A stretch of DNA of 64,000 bases from an uncultured Acidimicrobiales bacterium (lineage in GTDB: Bacteria > Actinomycetota > Acidimicrobiia > Acidimicrobiales > Aldehydirespiratoraceae): assembly GCA_958296055.1 (NCBI GenBank), contig CATQHS010000001.1, positions 2,080,277 to 2,144,276 of the forward strand, in the 5' to 3' direction. Below are positions 54,731 to 64,000 of the stretch, one piece after another. How positions within the stretch are numbered: position 1 is the first letter of the stretch; each line of letters begins with the position of its first letter. The notes under the pieces were generated by a model. It searched no databases, was not told where the DNA came from, and worked only from the letters and a program-made list of their open reading frames with translations. The position numbers were made by a program, and so were the translations under genes.

Positions 54731-56796
54731 GCGACCCCGCCTACGCCACGGTGGCCGCCTTCGCGGCCCGCCTGGCCGCCCTGGGAGTGACCGACGCCGT
54801 CGTCAGCCCCGGGTCGCGGTCGGCGCCGTTGGCCCTGTGCCTCCACGCCCGGCTGCGGACCTGGGTGCAGATCGACGAGCGGTCGGCCGGTTTCTTCGCC
54901 CTGGGGCTGGGCCGGGCCACGGGCCGGCCGGCCGTGCTGGTATGCACGTCGGGCACGGCTGCGGCCAACTACCTGCCGGCCGTGGTTGAGGCCCATCACG
55001 GCGGGGTTCCCCTCATCGCCTGTACTGCCGACCGCCCCCCCGAGCGGCGGGGCTGGGGCGAGCCCCAGACCATCGACCAAGTCGGTCTGTACCGGCCAGC
55101 CGGGCGCTGGGACTGCGACCTGCCTGTCCCGGACCGGTCCACGGTCGCGGCCGCGCCGGGCTGGGCCGAGACCGCCTTCGCCGCCGCCGCCGGGCCCGAC
55201 CCCGGCCCGGTCCATCTCAACTGGCCCTTCCGCGAGCCCCTCGAGCCCGCCGCCGCCGGCCCCTGGCTTTCCGAGGATTCCGAGGCGCCCGGGGCCGACC
55301 GAGATGCCGGAGCTTCCGAGGTCTCTGGGGCCGACCGGGATGCCGGAGACTCCGAGGCGCCCGATTCCGGCCGACCCGGCTCACCCCATGCTGACTCTGC
55401 CCGCCCCCCGGCCGGGCCCGAGCATCGAGAACTGGCCGAGCTGATCACGAGTTGCGACCGGGGGGTGGTGGTGGCTGGCCCCTGGCCCGCCGGCGGGCTC
55501 GATGCCGAGCGGGCCTGGGCCGGAGCCGCGGCTGGCCTGGCCGCTCGGGCGGGCTGGCCCCTCATCGGCGAGCCGATCGCCCACGTCCGGGGCCTGAGCC
55601 GCACCGGGGCCTGCGTGGTCACCGCCGCCGACCACCTCCTGAGCGACGAGACCCTCGGCGACGAGATGCGGCCCGACGCCGTCGTCATGGTCGGCCGGAC
55701 CCCCACCACCAAGCCGGTGCGGCTCTGGCTGGAGCGGACCCGGCCCGACCACGTGGTCCTGATCGACCCTGAGGGTCGCTGGGGCCGAGCCGACTTCGCC
55801 CTTCGGCTCACCGGCCACGTCTCGGCCCCGGTAGACCGGCTCGCCCTCGGCCCGGCCGCCGATCCCGAGCCGAGCGGCCGGCTCCGCCCCGTCACCGCTG
55901 AGCCGACCCCCGAGCCGAGCGGCCGGCTCCGCCCCGTCACCGCTGAGCCGACCCCCGAGCCGAGCGACCGCCGCCGCCGTTGGCTGGCCGCCTGGGAGCG
56001 CCTCGAATCCGAGGCCCGGGCAGCCCTGGACCGGGGGATCGGCAAACAACCGCTGCTGTCGGCCCGGACGGCCCGGGTTTTGGTCGCCTCGCTGCCGGCC
56101 GGGTCGGTGCTGCTGGCCTCCAACTCGCTGCCGGTGCGGGACCTCGACGCCTTCGTGCCCGACACCGCCGCCGTCACCGTCGTCGGCAACCGGGGCGCCT
56201 CGGGGATAGACGGGGTCGTCTCCACCGCCCTGGGCCTGGCCGCGGCCGACCCCGACCGGCCCGTCGCCCTGTACACCGGCGACCTGGCCCTGCTGCATGA
56301 CCTGTCCGGGTTGGCCGCGGCGGCCCGGCTCGGCCTGCACCTCACCATCGTGTGCGTCGATAACGGCGGGGGCGGGATCTTCTCGCTTCTGCCGGTGGCT
56401 GACCGCATCGACCCCGCCCACTTCGACGCCTTGTTCCGCACCCCCTCCGGCGTCTCCTTCGAGGATCTGCACGGGTTCGCCGGCATCCGGGTCCGGCGGG
56501 CCGAGGAGGCCGAAGCCCTGGCCGCCACTGTCCGAGCGGCCGCGGCCGCCCGGGCGCCGGGGGTGGACCTGGTGGTGGTACCGGTTGACGGCGACGCCGA
56601 CGCGGCCCAGCGCCGGACTCTGACCGCAGCCGTGGTCCGAGCGGCCAGAGCTGGCCGTGGGTCAGGCCCGACCGGGTTGGCCCGACCCGGCCGCGAGTCA
56701 GGTCCCGACCGGGTTGGCCCACCTCCAGCCCCGGCCCCACCTCCAACCCCGGCCCCGAATCGGGCCGCGGCGGCCGGACCGGGTGACGGCCGGTGA
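54727..56796 (+). CDS. menD: MenD, SEPHCHC synthase
   Basis: 689 aa from ATG 54727, which overlaps the menF stop. MenD joins isochorismate and 2-oxoglutarate with thiamine diphosphate. N-terminal PYR domain: DAVVSPGSRSAPLALCLHAR, IDERSAGFFALGLGRATG (catalytic Glu), CTSGTAAANYLPAVVEA. C-terminal PP domain: VVGNRGASGIDGVVSTALG, ALYTGDLALLHDLSGL and IVCVDNGGGGIFSLLP (GDL and DN-type metal site). Two low-complexity insertions, near 180-225 (GADRDAG units) and near 380-415 (15-residue repeats), make it longer than usual MenD (about 550 aa). A Pro-rich tail ends it. Confidence 0.93.
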   Translation: MSDPAYATVAAFAARLAALGVTDAVVSPGSRSAPLALCLHARLRTWVQIDERSAGFFALGLGRATGRPAVLVCTSGTAAANYLPAVVEAHHGGVPLIACTADRPPERRGWGEPQTIDQVGLYRPAGRWDCDLPVPDRSTVAAAPGWAETAFAAAAGPDPGPVHLNWPFREPLEPAAAGPWLSEDSEAPGADRDAGASEVSGADRDAGDSEAPDSGRPGSPHADSARPPAGPEHRELAELITSCDRGVVVAGPWPAGGLDAERAWAGAAAGLAARAGWPLIGEPIAHVRGLSRTGACVVTAADHLLSDETLGDEMRPDAVVMVGRTPTTKPVRLWLERTRPDHVVLIDPEGRWGRADFALRLTGHVSAPVDRLALGPAADPEPSGRLRPVTAEPTPEPSGRLRPVTAEPTPEPSDRRRRWLAAWERLESEARAALDRGIGKQPLLSARTARVLVASLPAGSVLLASNSLPVRDLDAFVPDTAAVTVVGNRGASGIDGVVSTALGLAAADPDRPVALYTGDLALLHDLSGLAAAARLGLHLTIVCVDNGGGGIFSLLPVADRIDPAHFDALFRTPSGVSFEDLHGFAGIRVRRAEEAEALAATVRAAAAARAPGVDLVVVPVDGDADAAQRRTLTAAVVRAARAGRGSGPTGLARPGRESGPDRVGPPPAPAPPPTPAPNRAAAAGPGDGR
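55864..55965. repeat. 45-bp tandem repeat inside menD
   Basis: Two full 45-bp copies and part of a third (starts 55864, 55909, 55954). They encode PEPSGRLRPVTAEPT twice in a loop between the central and C-terminal MenD domains. The reading frame is kept. Confidence 0.9.
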
Positions 56797-57611
56797 CGGC
56801 GGTCCCGACCAGGGTGGCCGCCGCTGGCGTCGCCCTCGCCGTCGACTCTTGGGGCTCAGGACCGCCGGTGGTGGTGCTGCACGGCTTCACCGGGTCGGCC
56901 GCAGCCATGGCCCCTCTTACTTCGCGGCTGGAGGACCTCACCGTGATCGCCCCCGACTTGGTCGGCCACGGCCGCTCGGAGTCGCCCTCCGACCCGGCCC
57001 GCTACACGGTGCCGGCCATGGCCGACCAGGCGCTGGCCGCGGCCGCCGCCCTGGGCCATCGCCGGGTTCACCTGCTCGGGTACTCGATGGGGGGCCGGGT
57101 GGCGCTGGCCGCGGCCTGCCGGGCCCCGGACCGGGTGCGGTCGCTCACCGTCATCGGCGCCACCGCCGGCATCGCCGACCCCGAGCTGCGCCGCCGGCGG
57201 ATCGAGGCCGACCGGGCCCGGGCCAACCTGATCTCCACCGATCTCGCCGCCTTCGTGGACCAGTGGATGAGCGCCCCGCTGCTGGCCGGCCAGGCCCGGC
57301 TGGGCCCCGACCACCTCCGGGCCGCCCGGGCCCAGCGGCTGGCCTCCGACCCGGCCGGGCTGGCCCTGTCCCTGCGGATGGGCGGCGCCGGGGCCATGGC
57401 CGCGCTGCACGACCAACTCCGGCGCTACCGAGCGCCCGCCCACATCGTGGCCGGCGCCGACGACGCCAAGTTCTGCGCCCTGGCCGACGAGCTGGCCGCT
57501 CTGCTGCCCCGGGCCGCGGTCACCCTCATCGACGGGGCCGGCCACGCCGCCCATCTGGAACAGCCCGAGGCTGTTGCCGCGGCCGTCGCCGCCTTCCTGG
57601 CCTCCGCCTGA
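56793..57611 (+). CDS. menH: MenH-like alpha/beta hydrolase (SHCHC synthase)
   Basis: GTG start overlapping the menD stop by 4 bp; 272 aa. Alpha/beta hydrolase features: PPVVVLHGFTGSAAAM (oxyanion HGFTGS), PDLVGHGRSESPSD, nucleophile elbow VHLLGYSMGGRVALA with Ser near residue 96, and a C-terminal catalytic His in DGAGHAAHLEQPEAVA. Position between menD and menC fits the pyruvate-eliminating step from SEPHCHC to SHCHC. Confidence 0.88.
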   Translation: MTAVPTRVAAAGVALAVDSWGSGPPVVVLHGFTGSAAAMAPLTSRLEDLTVIAPDLVGHGRSESPSDPARYTVPAMADQALAAAAALGHRRVHLLGYSMGGRVALAAACRAPDRVRSLTVIGATAGIADPELRRRRIEADRARANLISTDLAAFVDQWMSAPLLAGQARLGPDHLRAARAQRLASDPAGLALSLRMGGAGAMAALHDQLRRYRAPAHIVAGADDAKFCALADELAALLPRAAVTLIDGAGHAAHLEQPEAVAAAVAAFLASA

Positions 57612-57631
57612 TCCAAGCGATTGAGTTCGGC

Positions 57632-58726
57632 ATGGACGAGGAAGCATTCGCCGGTGAACCCGTCGTGAGCGGGCTGCGGGTGGAGCTGGCGCCGTTTTGG
57701 CTGCCGCTGCGGGCGCCGCTGGTCACCGGCCGGGCCACCGTCGCCCACCGGGCCGGGGTGCTGGTGAAGCTGACCGACGGCGACCACGCCGGCTGGGGGG
57801 AGGCATCCCCGCTGCCCGGCTGGTCCCGCACCACCCTGGCCGCCGTCGTCGTCGACCTGGCCCAGGCCCGTTTCGAGATCGCCGACGGCGGGGCGCCGGC
57901 CCTGGCCTCGGCCATCGACGCCCTGGCCCGATCGCCCCAGGCTCGGGCCGGCCTGGCCGGGGCCTGGGCCGACCTGCGGGCCCGGCGGAACGGCATCCCC
58001 CTGGCCCGCGAGCTGGCCCCCGATCCGGCCCCGGCCGTGGCCGTCAACGCCCTGGTCGCCGCCGCCGACCCCGACGGGGTGGAGGCGCAGGCCGCCGCCG
58101 CCGTCGCCGCCGGCCACGCCTGCGTCAAGCTCAAAGTGGCAAGGGCCGATCCCGCCACCGACGCCGACCGGGTGCGGGCCGCCCGCTCCGGGCTCGGGAC
58201 CGGCCCCGAGCTGCGCCTCGACGCCAACGGGGCCTGGGACCGCCCCACCGCGCTGAAGGTCCTGCGGGCGGTCGAGCCGCTGAGCGTCTCCTACTGCGAG
58301 GAGCCGGTGGCCGGCATCGAGGCCATGGCCTCCCTGAGCCGGGAGACGGCCGTGGGGGTGGCCGCCGACGAGTCGATACGCAACCACATCGACGCCGACC
58401 GGGCCCTCGGCCTGGGCCTGAGCGTCCTGATCGTCAAGCCCCAGGCCCTGGGCGGACCGGACGCGGCCATGAGCGTGGCCGCCCTGGCCGCCGCCGCCGG
58501 GGCCCGGGCGGTGGTCACCTCCTTCGCCGACTCGGCCGTGGGCCTGGCCCACGCCCTGCATGTGGCCGCCGCCGCGGACCAGGGCCGGGGCGAGGCCCAC
58601 GGCCTGGCCACCGCCTCGCTGCTGGCCCAGGACACTGCCGCGCCCCCCGCCGTCGTCGCCGGCCGGATGGAGCTGCCCGCCGGCGAGGGCCTGGGCCTGG
58701 AGCCCTCAGTCGGTCGCCTGCTCTAG
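57632..58726 (+). CDS. menC: MenC, o-succinylbenzoate synthase
   Basis: Start at ATG 57632 (MDEEAFAGEPVVSGLRVEL), 364 aa. Enolase superfamily: N-terminal capping domain (WLPLRAPLVTGRATVAHRAG), KxK motif HACVKLKVARADP near residue 165, metal ligands RLDANGAWD, SYCEEPVAGIEA and GVAADESIRN, and the second Lys in VLIVKPQALGG near 268. It dehydrates SHCHC to o-succinylbenzoate. It follows menH by 20 bases and is the last of four men genes here. Confidence 0.9.
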   Translation: MDEEAFAGEPVVSGLRVELAPFWLPLRAPLVTGRATVAHRAGVLVKLTDGDHAGWGEASPLPGWSRTTLAAVVVDLAQARFEIADGGAPALASAIDALARSPQARAGLAGAWADLRARRNGIPLARELAPDPAPAVAVNALVAAADPDGVEAQAAAAVAAGHACVKLKVARADPATDADRVRAARSGLGTGPELRLDANGAWDRPTALKVLRAVEPLSVSYCEEPVAGIEAMASLSRETAVGVAADESIRNHIDADRALGLGLSVLIVKPQALGGPDAAMSVAALAAAAGARAVVTSFADSAVGLAHALHVAAAADQGRGEAHGLATASLLAQDTAAPPAVVAGRMELPAGEGLGLEPSVGRLL

Positions 58727-58775
58727 GGCTCTACGGCACCGGTCCCTTCGGCGGCCGGTTGCCCGGTTGCCACAC

Positions 58776-60437
58776 CTAGTCCCCGAGGGTCTGCTTCCTC
58801 TCGAGGATCCGCCTCACCGCCGCCCTGGCTTCGTCCAGGTTCTCCACGAAGTGCTCGGCGGGAACCCGCCGGAAGACGCCGAAGCCCGCCATGACCTCGG
58901 CGGGCATCCCCTGCAGGCCCATCACGATGCACTCGGTGTTCTCCTCCGCGGCGATGTCGATCATCTGCTCCACCACCATGGCCGCGCTGTCGTCCATATA
59001 GACGGTTTCGGAGAAGTCGAGGATGACGATCTCGTGATCCTCGATGTCGGTGCCTATCGACTCGACCAGCTTGTTGGAGGACGCGACCGAGAAGTTCCCT
59101 CTGAGCTTGATCAGGCCGGCTCGGGCCGAGAAGGCCTCGTCTTCGTCGCCCTCTCCCGGCTCTTCCTGCCCGGTGCTGGCCCCGTCGTCATCGAGGAAGC
59201 TTCGGTCCAGCAGCGGCGCCGATATCACGCTGTCGAGCTGCAGGCTCTCCATCTGCCGGGCGCTGGTCATCCCCGCCACGATCAGGCCCATCGCCACCGC
59301 GGCGACGACGTCGACGAACACCGTGAGTCCCATGGTGATCAACATCACCGTGAGATGGATTTTCTGGATGTGGCGGCATCGAACGATGAACCGCCAGTCG
59401 ATGGAATCCCAGCCCACTTTCACCAGGATGCCGGCTATGGCCGCGTGGGGAACCGACTCGATGAATCGGCTCAGCTCTACTATCACTCCTACGATGACCA
59501 GGGCCCGCACCAACCCCGAAACCCGTGTCCGCCCGCCGGACCGCAGGTTTGTCATCGTTTCCATGGTGGATCCGGCGCCGGGCAGACCTCCGACCAACCC
59601 GGCCACGGTGTTCCCGACCCCCTGGCCCAGGAGTTCCCTGTCCGGGTTGTGGCGGACGCCGGTCATGGCGTCGGTGGTCAGGGAAGTGACCAGGCTGTCT
59701 ATGGAGCCGAGCAGCGCCAGAACCATCGCCGGCTGCAGCGAGCCCACCACCGAGTCGACGGAGAGGTCCGGCAGCAGCCGATCGGGCCAACCGATTTCCA
59801 GGGGGCCGATGACGGGCTCGCCGGTCAGCCACATCTCGCCCACGAAGGCTCCGACCACGATGGCGACCAGGTAGCCGGGTATGTAACTGTCCAGGCGGCG
59901 GGGCCAGGCCACGGCCACCAGCAGCGTCAGGATGGCGACCAAAAACCCGTTCATATTGAAATTCGCCGCCGCGTTCGGAAGGGCTCGCAACGCTCCCCTC
60001 ACCCCGCCCTCGACCACCGGCTCTCCCAGGAAGGGCAGGATGTTGATGATGATGATGATGATGCCGATTCCGGACATGAACCCGGATATGACCGAGTACG
60101 GCGTGTAAGCGATGAAACGGCCGGCTCGCGACAGGCCCAGTATGACCTGTATCAGCCCCGCCATGATAATTATGGTGAGTACCGCGCATACATTTTCATC
60201 CTGGCTGACATAGATGGCGGCTATGGCCACGGCCATAGGGCCGGTGGGTCCCGACATCTGACCCGGCGTCCCTCCGATCAGCGCGGCCAGGCACCCCAGC
60301 GCTATCAGCCCGTACACGCCGGCGCTCGCCCCCAGACCCGAAGTCACGCCGAAGGCCAGCGCCAGCGGCAGGCTCACCACCGCGGTGATGGTGCCGCCGT
60401 AGAGATCACCTCTGAGGGTTTTCAGGTCGTAGGACAT
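58776..60437 (-). CDS. SulP family inorganic anion transporter with STAS domain
   Basis: 553 aa from ATG 60437. About 11 hydrophobic segments with SulP signatures: GDLYGGTITAVVSLPLALAFG at the start, GGTPGQMSGPTGPMAVAIAA near residue 60, TPYSVISGFMSGIGIIIII, and GLVGGLPGAGSTMETMTNLRSGGRT near 280. An acidic linker (DDDGASTGQEEPGEGDEDE) leads to a C-terminal STAS domain (LIKLRGNFSVASSNKLVE, IVILDFSETVYMDDSAAM). Likely substrates are sulfate or bicarbonate. It converges with menC and is divergent from the GlmS-like gene. Confidence 0.9.
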   Translation of the reverse strand: MSYDLKTLRGDLYGGTITAVVSLPLALAFGVTSGLGASAGVYGLIALGCLAALIGGTPGQMSGPTGPMAVAIAAIYVSQDENVCAVLTIIIMAGLIQVILGLSRAGRFIAYTPYSVISGFMSGIGIIIIIINILPFLGEPVVEGGVRGALRALPNAAANFNMNGFLVAILTLLVAVAWPRRLDSYIPGYLVAIVVGAFVGEMWLTGEPVIGPLEIGWPDRLLPDLSVDSVVGSLQPAMVLALLGSIDSLVTSLTTDAMTGVRHNPDRELLGQGVGNTVAGLVGGLPGAGSTMETMTNLRSGGRTRVSGLVRALVIVGVIVELSRFIESVPHAAIAGILVKVGWDSIDWRFIVRCRHIQKIHLTVMLITMGLTVFVDVVAAVAMGLIVAGMTSARQMESLQLDSVISAPLLDRSFLDDDGASTGQEEPGEGDEDEAFSARAGLIKLRGNFSVASSNKLVESIGTDIEDHEIVILDFSETVYMDDSAAMVVEQMIDIAAEENTECIVMGLQGMPAEVMAGFGVFRRVPAEHFVENLDEARAAVRRILERKQTLGD

Positions 60438-60586
60438 GGCCTCCGACTACACCCGACGGCGACAGCCGCCTCTTGGAGCGGCCGACGCGAAGACCCTCCG
60501 GGCGGGGGAGAGATCGACCTCAACTGTCACCAACGGCCCATCCTAAACGACTTCGGGGCCCGGGCAAGCTCCTAAGGTAGGTGCTC

Positions 60587-63500
60587 GTGTGCGGGATCGT
60601 CGCCATCCTCCGCCGGCCGGCGGGTCGCCCGCCCCCCAGTGCCGCCGAGGTGATCGGCTCGATCCCCGGCCCCGATCCGCTGACCGGTCCCGACCCGGCC
60701 TCGGAGTTGGCCCGGACCGCGGCCGGGCTGGCCCGGGCCGACGCCCTCCTCGGGGGCGTGCCCGGGCTGAGGCTGATGCTCTCGGACCGTTCCCTGGCCG
60801 CCGCCCTCGATCACCGGCTCGGCGCCTTAGCCGAGGCGATCGCCGAGATCGAAGCCCGCCTCGACGCCGGGGACATCACCGCCGGAACCGCCGAACTGGA
60901 GCGGCTCAACCACGATCTGATCGGGGTCCGCGACGGCATCTGGGCCCTGCGCCGGGATCGCCTGGAGTCGGCCCGCTCGGTGCGCGGCCTCATCGGCGCC
61001 GCCCGCTCCGAGGCGGTCGTGACCGCCGGCCTGTCCGTCCATCAGGCCCTGGCCGCCCTCGACCGCCTCGAGGTCCGGGGCCGCGACTCGGCCGGGCTGC
61101 ACCTGCTCGTCCGCGGCCACGGCCTGGAACTCGACGACCCGGCCGTCGCCTCCGCCGTCGAGGCCCGGAGCCGGGACCGAGACTTCGGCTCCGGCTCGGT
61201 CCGCCTGGCCGACGGGATGTTGAGCTTCGTGTACAAGACGGCGGCCGAGATCGGCAATCTGGGCGACAACACCGCCGCGCTGCGAGCCGCCATCGGAGAC
61301 GACGAGCTGCTGGCCGCGGCCCTGGCCGGAGACGAGGCCCGGACCTTGGTGCTGGCCCACACCCGCTGGGCCTCGGTCGGCATCATCTCCGAGCCCAACG
61401 CCCACCCCCTCAACAGCGAGCTGATCGGCCCGCCCGGCGGCTGGGGCGACGACCCGGCCGCCGCTCCCTACGTGGTCGGGGCGGTCAACGGCGACATCGA
61501 CAACTACGCCGACCTCATGGTCGCCGAGGAGATGGCGCCGTCGCCGGCCATCACCACCGACTCCAAGGCCATGCCCGCGCTGATGAGCCGCCGCCTGGCC
61601 GCCGGCCTGCCCGCCGTCGAGGCCTTCCGGCGCACCGTGGCCTCCTTCGAGGGCTCGGTGGCCGCCGCCGCCTGCACGACCGCCGCCCCCGGCCGCCTCC
61701 AGCTCGCCCTCCGGGGCAGCGGCCAGGCCCTCTACGTCGGTCTGGCCGAGGACGCCTACGTGGTGGCCAGCGAGCCCTACGGACTGGTCGAGGCCACCGA
61801 CCGCTACCTCCGCATGGACGGCGAAACCTCCGGCAACCCCGACAACCCCAGCGCCGGACGGGGCCAAGTCGTCGAACTCGACGAGGACTCGGCCGGGGAA
61901 CTGGAGGGCGTCTCCCGCTGGTCCTACGACTCCACCGATCTGCCGGTGGCCGGCGCCGACGCCGTCCGGGCCTCGATCACCACCCGAGACATCGACCGGG
62001 GCGACCACCCCCACTACCTGCTCAAGGAGCTCACCCAGGCCCCGGACTCGTTTCGCAAGACCCTGCGGGGCAAGATCGTCGACACCGCCGCCGGCCCCCG
62101 GGTGTCGCTCGGCCCCGAGATCCTCCCCGATCGGGTCAAACAGGGGCTGCGCTCCGGATCGGTGAACCGGGTGCTGGCCGTGGGCCAGGGCACCGCGGCC
62201 GTGGCCTGCGAAAGCCTGGCCGCCGTCCTGGACGCCCTGGCCGGCCGCGCCGTCACCGCCTTGGCTCTGCCCGCCACCGAGCTGTCGGGCTTCGGCCTGC
62301 GCTGGGACATGTCCGACACCGTCGTGATCGCCATATCCCAGTCGGGCACCACCACCGACACCAACCGCACCGTCGATCTGGTGAGGGACCGGGGGGCGGC
62401 GGTGGTCGCCATCGTCAACCGCCGCAACAGCGACTTGACCGAGCGGGCCGACGGGGTGCTCTACACCTCCGACGGCCGCGACGTGGAGATGAGCGTCGCC
62501 TCCACCAAGGCCTTCTACTCCCAGATCGCCGCCGGGCTGCTGCTGGCCGCGGCCGTCGCCGAGGAGGTGGCCGGCGGTGCCGGGGCCGAGGAGCGGGCCC
62601 GGCTCCTCGACGCGGTCCGGGCCCTGCCCGCTGCTCTGGAGGAGGTGCTGGAGACCAGGGGCGCCATCGGCGAGGCGGCCCGCCGGTTCGCCCCTTCCCG
62701 CCGCCACTGGGCGGTGGTGGGCAGCGGGTCCAACCGGATCGCCGCCCGCGAGATCCGAATCAAGCTCTCGGAGCTGTGCTACAAGTCGATCTCCAGCGAC
62801 GCCATCGAGGACAAGAAACACATCGACTTGTCGTCGGAGCCGCTGGTGCTGGTGTGCGCGGCGGGCCTGACCGGCTCCACCGCCACCGACGCGGCCAAGG
62901 AGGTGGCCATCTTCCGGGCCCACAAGGCGGCCCCGATCGTGGTGGCCGACATAGGCGAGGAGCGCTTCGACGCCGCCCTGGCCGTGCTCGGCGTCCCCGC
63001 CACCGACCCTCGGCTCTCGTTCGTGCCCGCGGCCATGGTCGGGCACCTCTTCGGCTACGAGGCGGCCCTGGCCATTGACGCCCAGGCCCGGCCCTTGCGC
63101 GAAGCCCACCGGGCGCTGGAGCGGGCCGCGGCCCGGCCCGGAGCCACCAGCGAGGAGGTCATGGCCGAGATCGCCCCGGCGGTGGGGCGGGCCGCGGCCG
63201 CCTTCTCCGACGGCCTGCGCCGAGGCGACTACAACGGCCACCTCGAGGCCTCCACCGCGGTGCGAGTCTCCACCGCCCTGCGCTACGCCCTGGGCCGCAC
63301 CCCCCTGGACGGCTACCAGTTGGAGCTGGGCAAGGTGGGCACCCCGACCGCGGTGATAGAGGACTTGGCCGCCGCCCTCGCTCTGGGCATCGCCGAGCTG
63401 TCCCGCCCCATCGACGCCATCCGCCACCAGGCCAAGACGGTGACGGTGGGGATCTCCCGCTCCGACCAGGCGCTGCTGCAGGCCCGGCTGGCCCGGGCCG

Positions 63501-64000
63501 TCATCGACGCCGGCGCCCCCCGGGACCAGCTCGCCTGGTCGGTCCTGCGGACCCTGGCCGACCTCGACCCGGCCGTGGCCGCCGTGGTCGGCCACACCCG
63601 CTACCGGGTCGAGAGCCTCGAAGTCGGCGACGACGAGGCCCGGCTGGTGGTGGTGGACCGGGGCGGCATCTCGGTGAGCATCACCTCCCGGGCCGACCGG
63701 ACCCCCGACCTGATCGGCACCAAGCACCTGGTGGCCGTCGAGCGCCAGGTGCTGGTGGCCACCGGCCGCCGCGACGGCCGCACCGTGGTGCTGGTGCCCG
63801 AGGTCAAGAACGGCGTGACCACCGGGATCACCCTGCTGCACGTCGCCTTCGCCGAGCGCCTGTCGGTGGACGCCGCCCGGGGGGTGCTGCAGGGGTACCG
63901 CAACCGCTACTCGGAACTGCGCGACGCCGTCACCGAGACCGAGCCCTCCTTCCGGGAAGATCTGCTGGCCGCCATCGCCCCGGTGAAGCTGCTGACCGAG
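60587..64000 (+). CDS. Oversized GlmS-like glutamine amidotransferase/double SIS protein, 3' partial
   Basis: The start is chosen at GTG 60587 because it puts Cys at position 2 (VCGIVAILRRPAG), needed as the N-terminal nucleophile; another GTG lies 6 bases upstream. The frame runs off the window after 1138 codons. Glutaminase motifs: RGRDSAGLHLLV near residue 164 (about 26 in E. coli GlmS), LAHTRWASVGIIS near 258, AVNGDIDNYADL near 301. SIS 1: VIAISQSGTTTDTNRTVD near 585 and VEMSVASTKAFYSQI. SIS 2: IRIKLSELCYKSIS near 725 and IRHQAKTVTVG near 945. A helical insertion of about 135 residues follows the N-terminus and at least 190 residues follow the usual end. Likely hexosamine-phosphate synthesis; paralogous role possible. 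Confidence 0.82.
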   Translation, partial: MCGIVAILRRPAGRPPPSAAEVIGSIPGPDPLTGPDPASELARTAAGLARADALLGGVPGLRLMLSDRSLAAALDHRLGALAEAIAEIEARLDAGDITAGTAELERLNHDLIGVRDGIWALRRDRLESARSVRGLIGAARSEAVVTAGLSVHQALAALDRLEVRGRDSAGLHLLVRGHGLELDDPAVASAVEARSRDRDFGSGSVRLADGMLSFVYKTAAEIGNLGDNTAALRAAIGDDELLAAALAGDEARTLVLAHTRWASVGIISEPNAHPLNSELIGPPGGWGDDPAAAPYVVGAVNGDIDNYADLMVAEEMAPSPAITTDSKAMPALMSRRLAAGLPAVEAFRRTVASFEGSVAAAACTTAAPGRLQLALRGSGQALYVGLAEDAYVVASEPYGLVEATDRYLRMDGETSGNPDNPSAGRGQVVELDEDSAGELEGVSRWSYDSTDLPVAGADAVRASITTRDIDRGDHPHYLLKELTQAPDSFRKTLRGKIVDTAAGPRVSLGPEILPDRVKQGLRSGSVNRVLAVGQGTAAVACESLAAVLDALAGRAVTALALPATELSGFGLRWDMSDTVVIAISQSGTTTDTNRTVDLVRDRGAAVVAIVNRRNSDLTERADGVLYTSDGRDVEMSVASTKAFYSQIAAGLLLAAAVAEEVAGGAGAEERARLLDAVRALPAALEEVLETRGAIGEAARRFAPSRRHWAVVGSGSNRIAAREIRIKLSELCYKSISSDAIEDKKHIDLSSEPLVLVCAAGLTGSTATDAAKEVAIFRAHKAAPIVVADIGEERFDAALAVLGVPATDPRLSFVPAAMVGHLFGYEAALAIDAQARPLREAHRALERAAARPGATSEEVMAEIAPAVGRAAAAFSDGLRRGDYNGHLEASTAVRVSTALRYALGRTPLDGYQLELGKVGTPTAVIEDLAAALALGIAELSRPIDAIRHQAKTVTVGISRSDQALLQARLARAVIDAGAPRDQLAWSVLRTLADLDPAVAAVVGHTRYRVESLEVGDDEARLVVVDRGGISVSITSRADRTPDLIGTKHLVAVERQVLVATGRRDGRTVVLVPEVKNGVTTGITLLHVAFAERLSVDAARGVLQGYRNRYSELRDAVTETEPSFREDLLAAIAPVKLLTE

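Noticed and set aside
60589-63078. 829-codon plus frame starting MRDRRHPPPAGG
   Set aside because: It is one frame off from the GlmS-like protein and is Arg/Gly/Pro-rich with no motifs.

Overview
The window is high-GC (mostly around 70 percent by eye) with frequent GTG starts, 4-bp ATGA/GTGA gene overlaps, a DUF222/HNH (13E12-type) gene, a Tad pilus cluster, a men (menaquinone) operon and an AddAB-like nuclease pair. This fits an actinobacterium, probably an uncultured Acidimicrobiia-like lineage. That placement is inferred from gene content and base composition, not from a marker gene. No rRNA, tRNA or CRISPR array was seen.

Layout. (1) 1-14.1 kb: a class 1 DISARM anti-phage locus on the minus strand, drmD, drmMI, drmA, drmB, then a partial AT-rich gene running off the left edge. 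Two things are abnormal. drmMI is split by a frameshift and has lost the segment that should carry SAM-binding motif I. An AT-rich, opposite-strand cassette (a ClpP-fold SDH-family serine protease plus a 78-aa ORF) sits between drmMI and drmA, flanked by an exact 24-bp direct repeat. (2) 14.1-17.0 kb: a VOC protein, an FGGY sugar kinase and a zinc alcohol dehydrogenase, probably sugar or polyol catabolism. (3) 17.2-18.9 kb: an AT-rich island with one GT-C-like membrane protein, next to a 26-bp scar copied from the neighbouring amidohydrolase. (4) 18.9-23.2 kb: amidohydrolase, with divergent aldehyde dehydrogenase and acetamidase/formamidase. (5) 23.6-25.0 kb: HNH gene. (6) 25.0-32.2 kb: tad genes (SAF/CpaB-like, CpaE-like, TadA, TadB, TadC) and a divergent A24 prepilin peptidase, separated by a tandem hairpin repeat. 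(7) 32.2-46.0 kb: nitrilase-like protein and IclR regulator on the minus strand, and a divergent seven-gene catabolic operon (CaiB-type CoA-transferase, cyclase, MmgE/PrpD, hydantoinase B and A, two PLP enzymes) behind a clear inverted-repeat operator. (8) 46.0-52.7 kb: AddA-like and AddB-like genes. (9) 52.8-58.7 kb: menF-menD-menH-menC, with MenF carrying an N-terminal MerR-like domain. (10) 58.8-60.4 kb: SulP anion transporter. (11) 60.6 kb to the end: a partial, oversized GlmS-like protein.

A recurring oddity is short tandem duplication (about 15-60 bp) at gene starts, gene ends and inter-domain linkers, often centred on a TGACC stop/start sequence. The most interesting part is the DISARM locus with the embedded protease cassette and a damaged methyltransferase.
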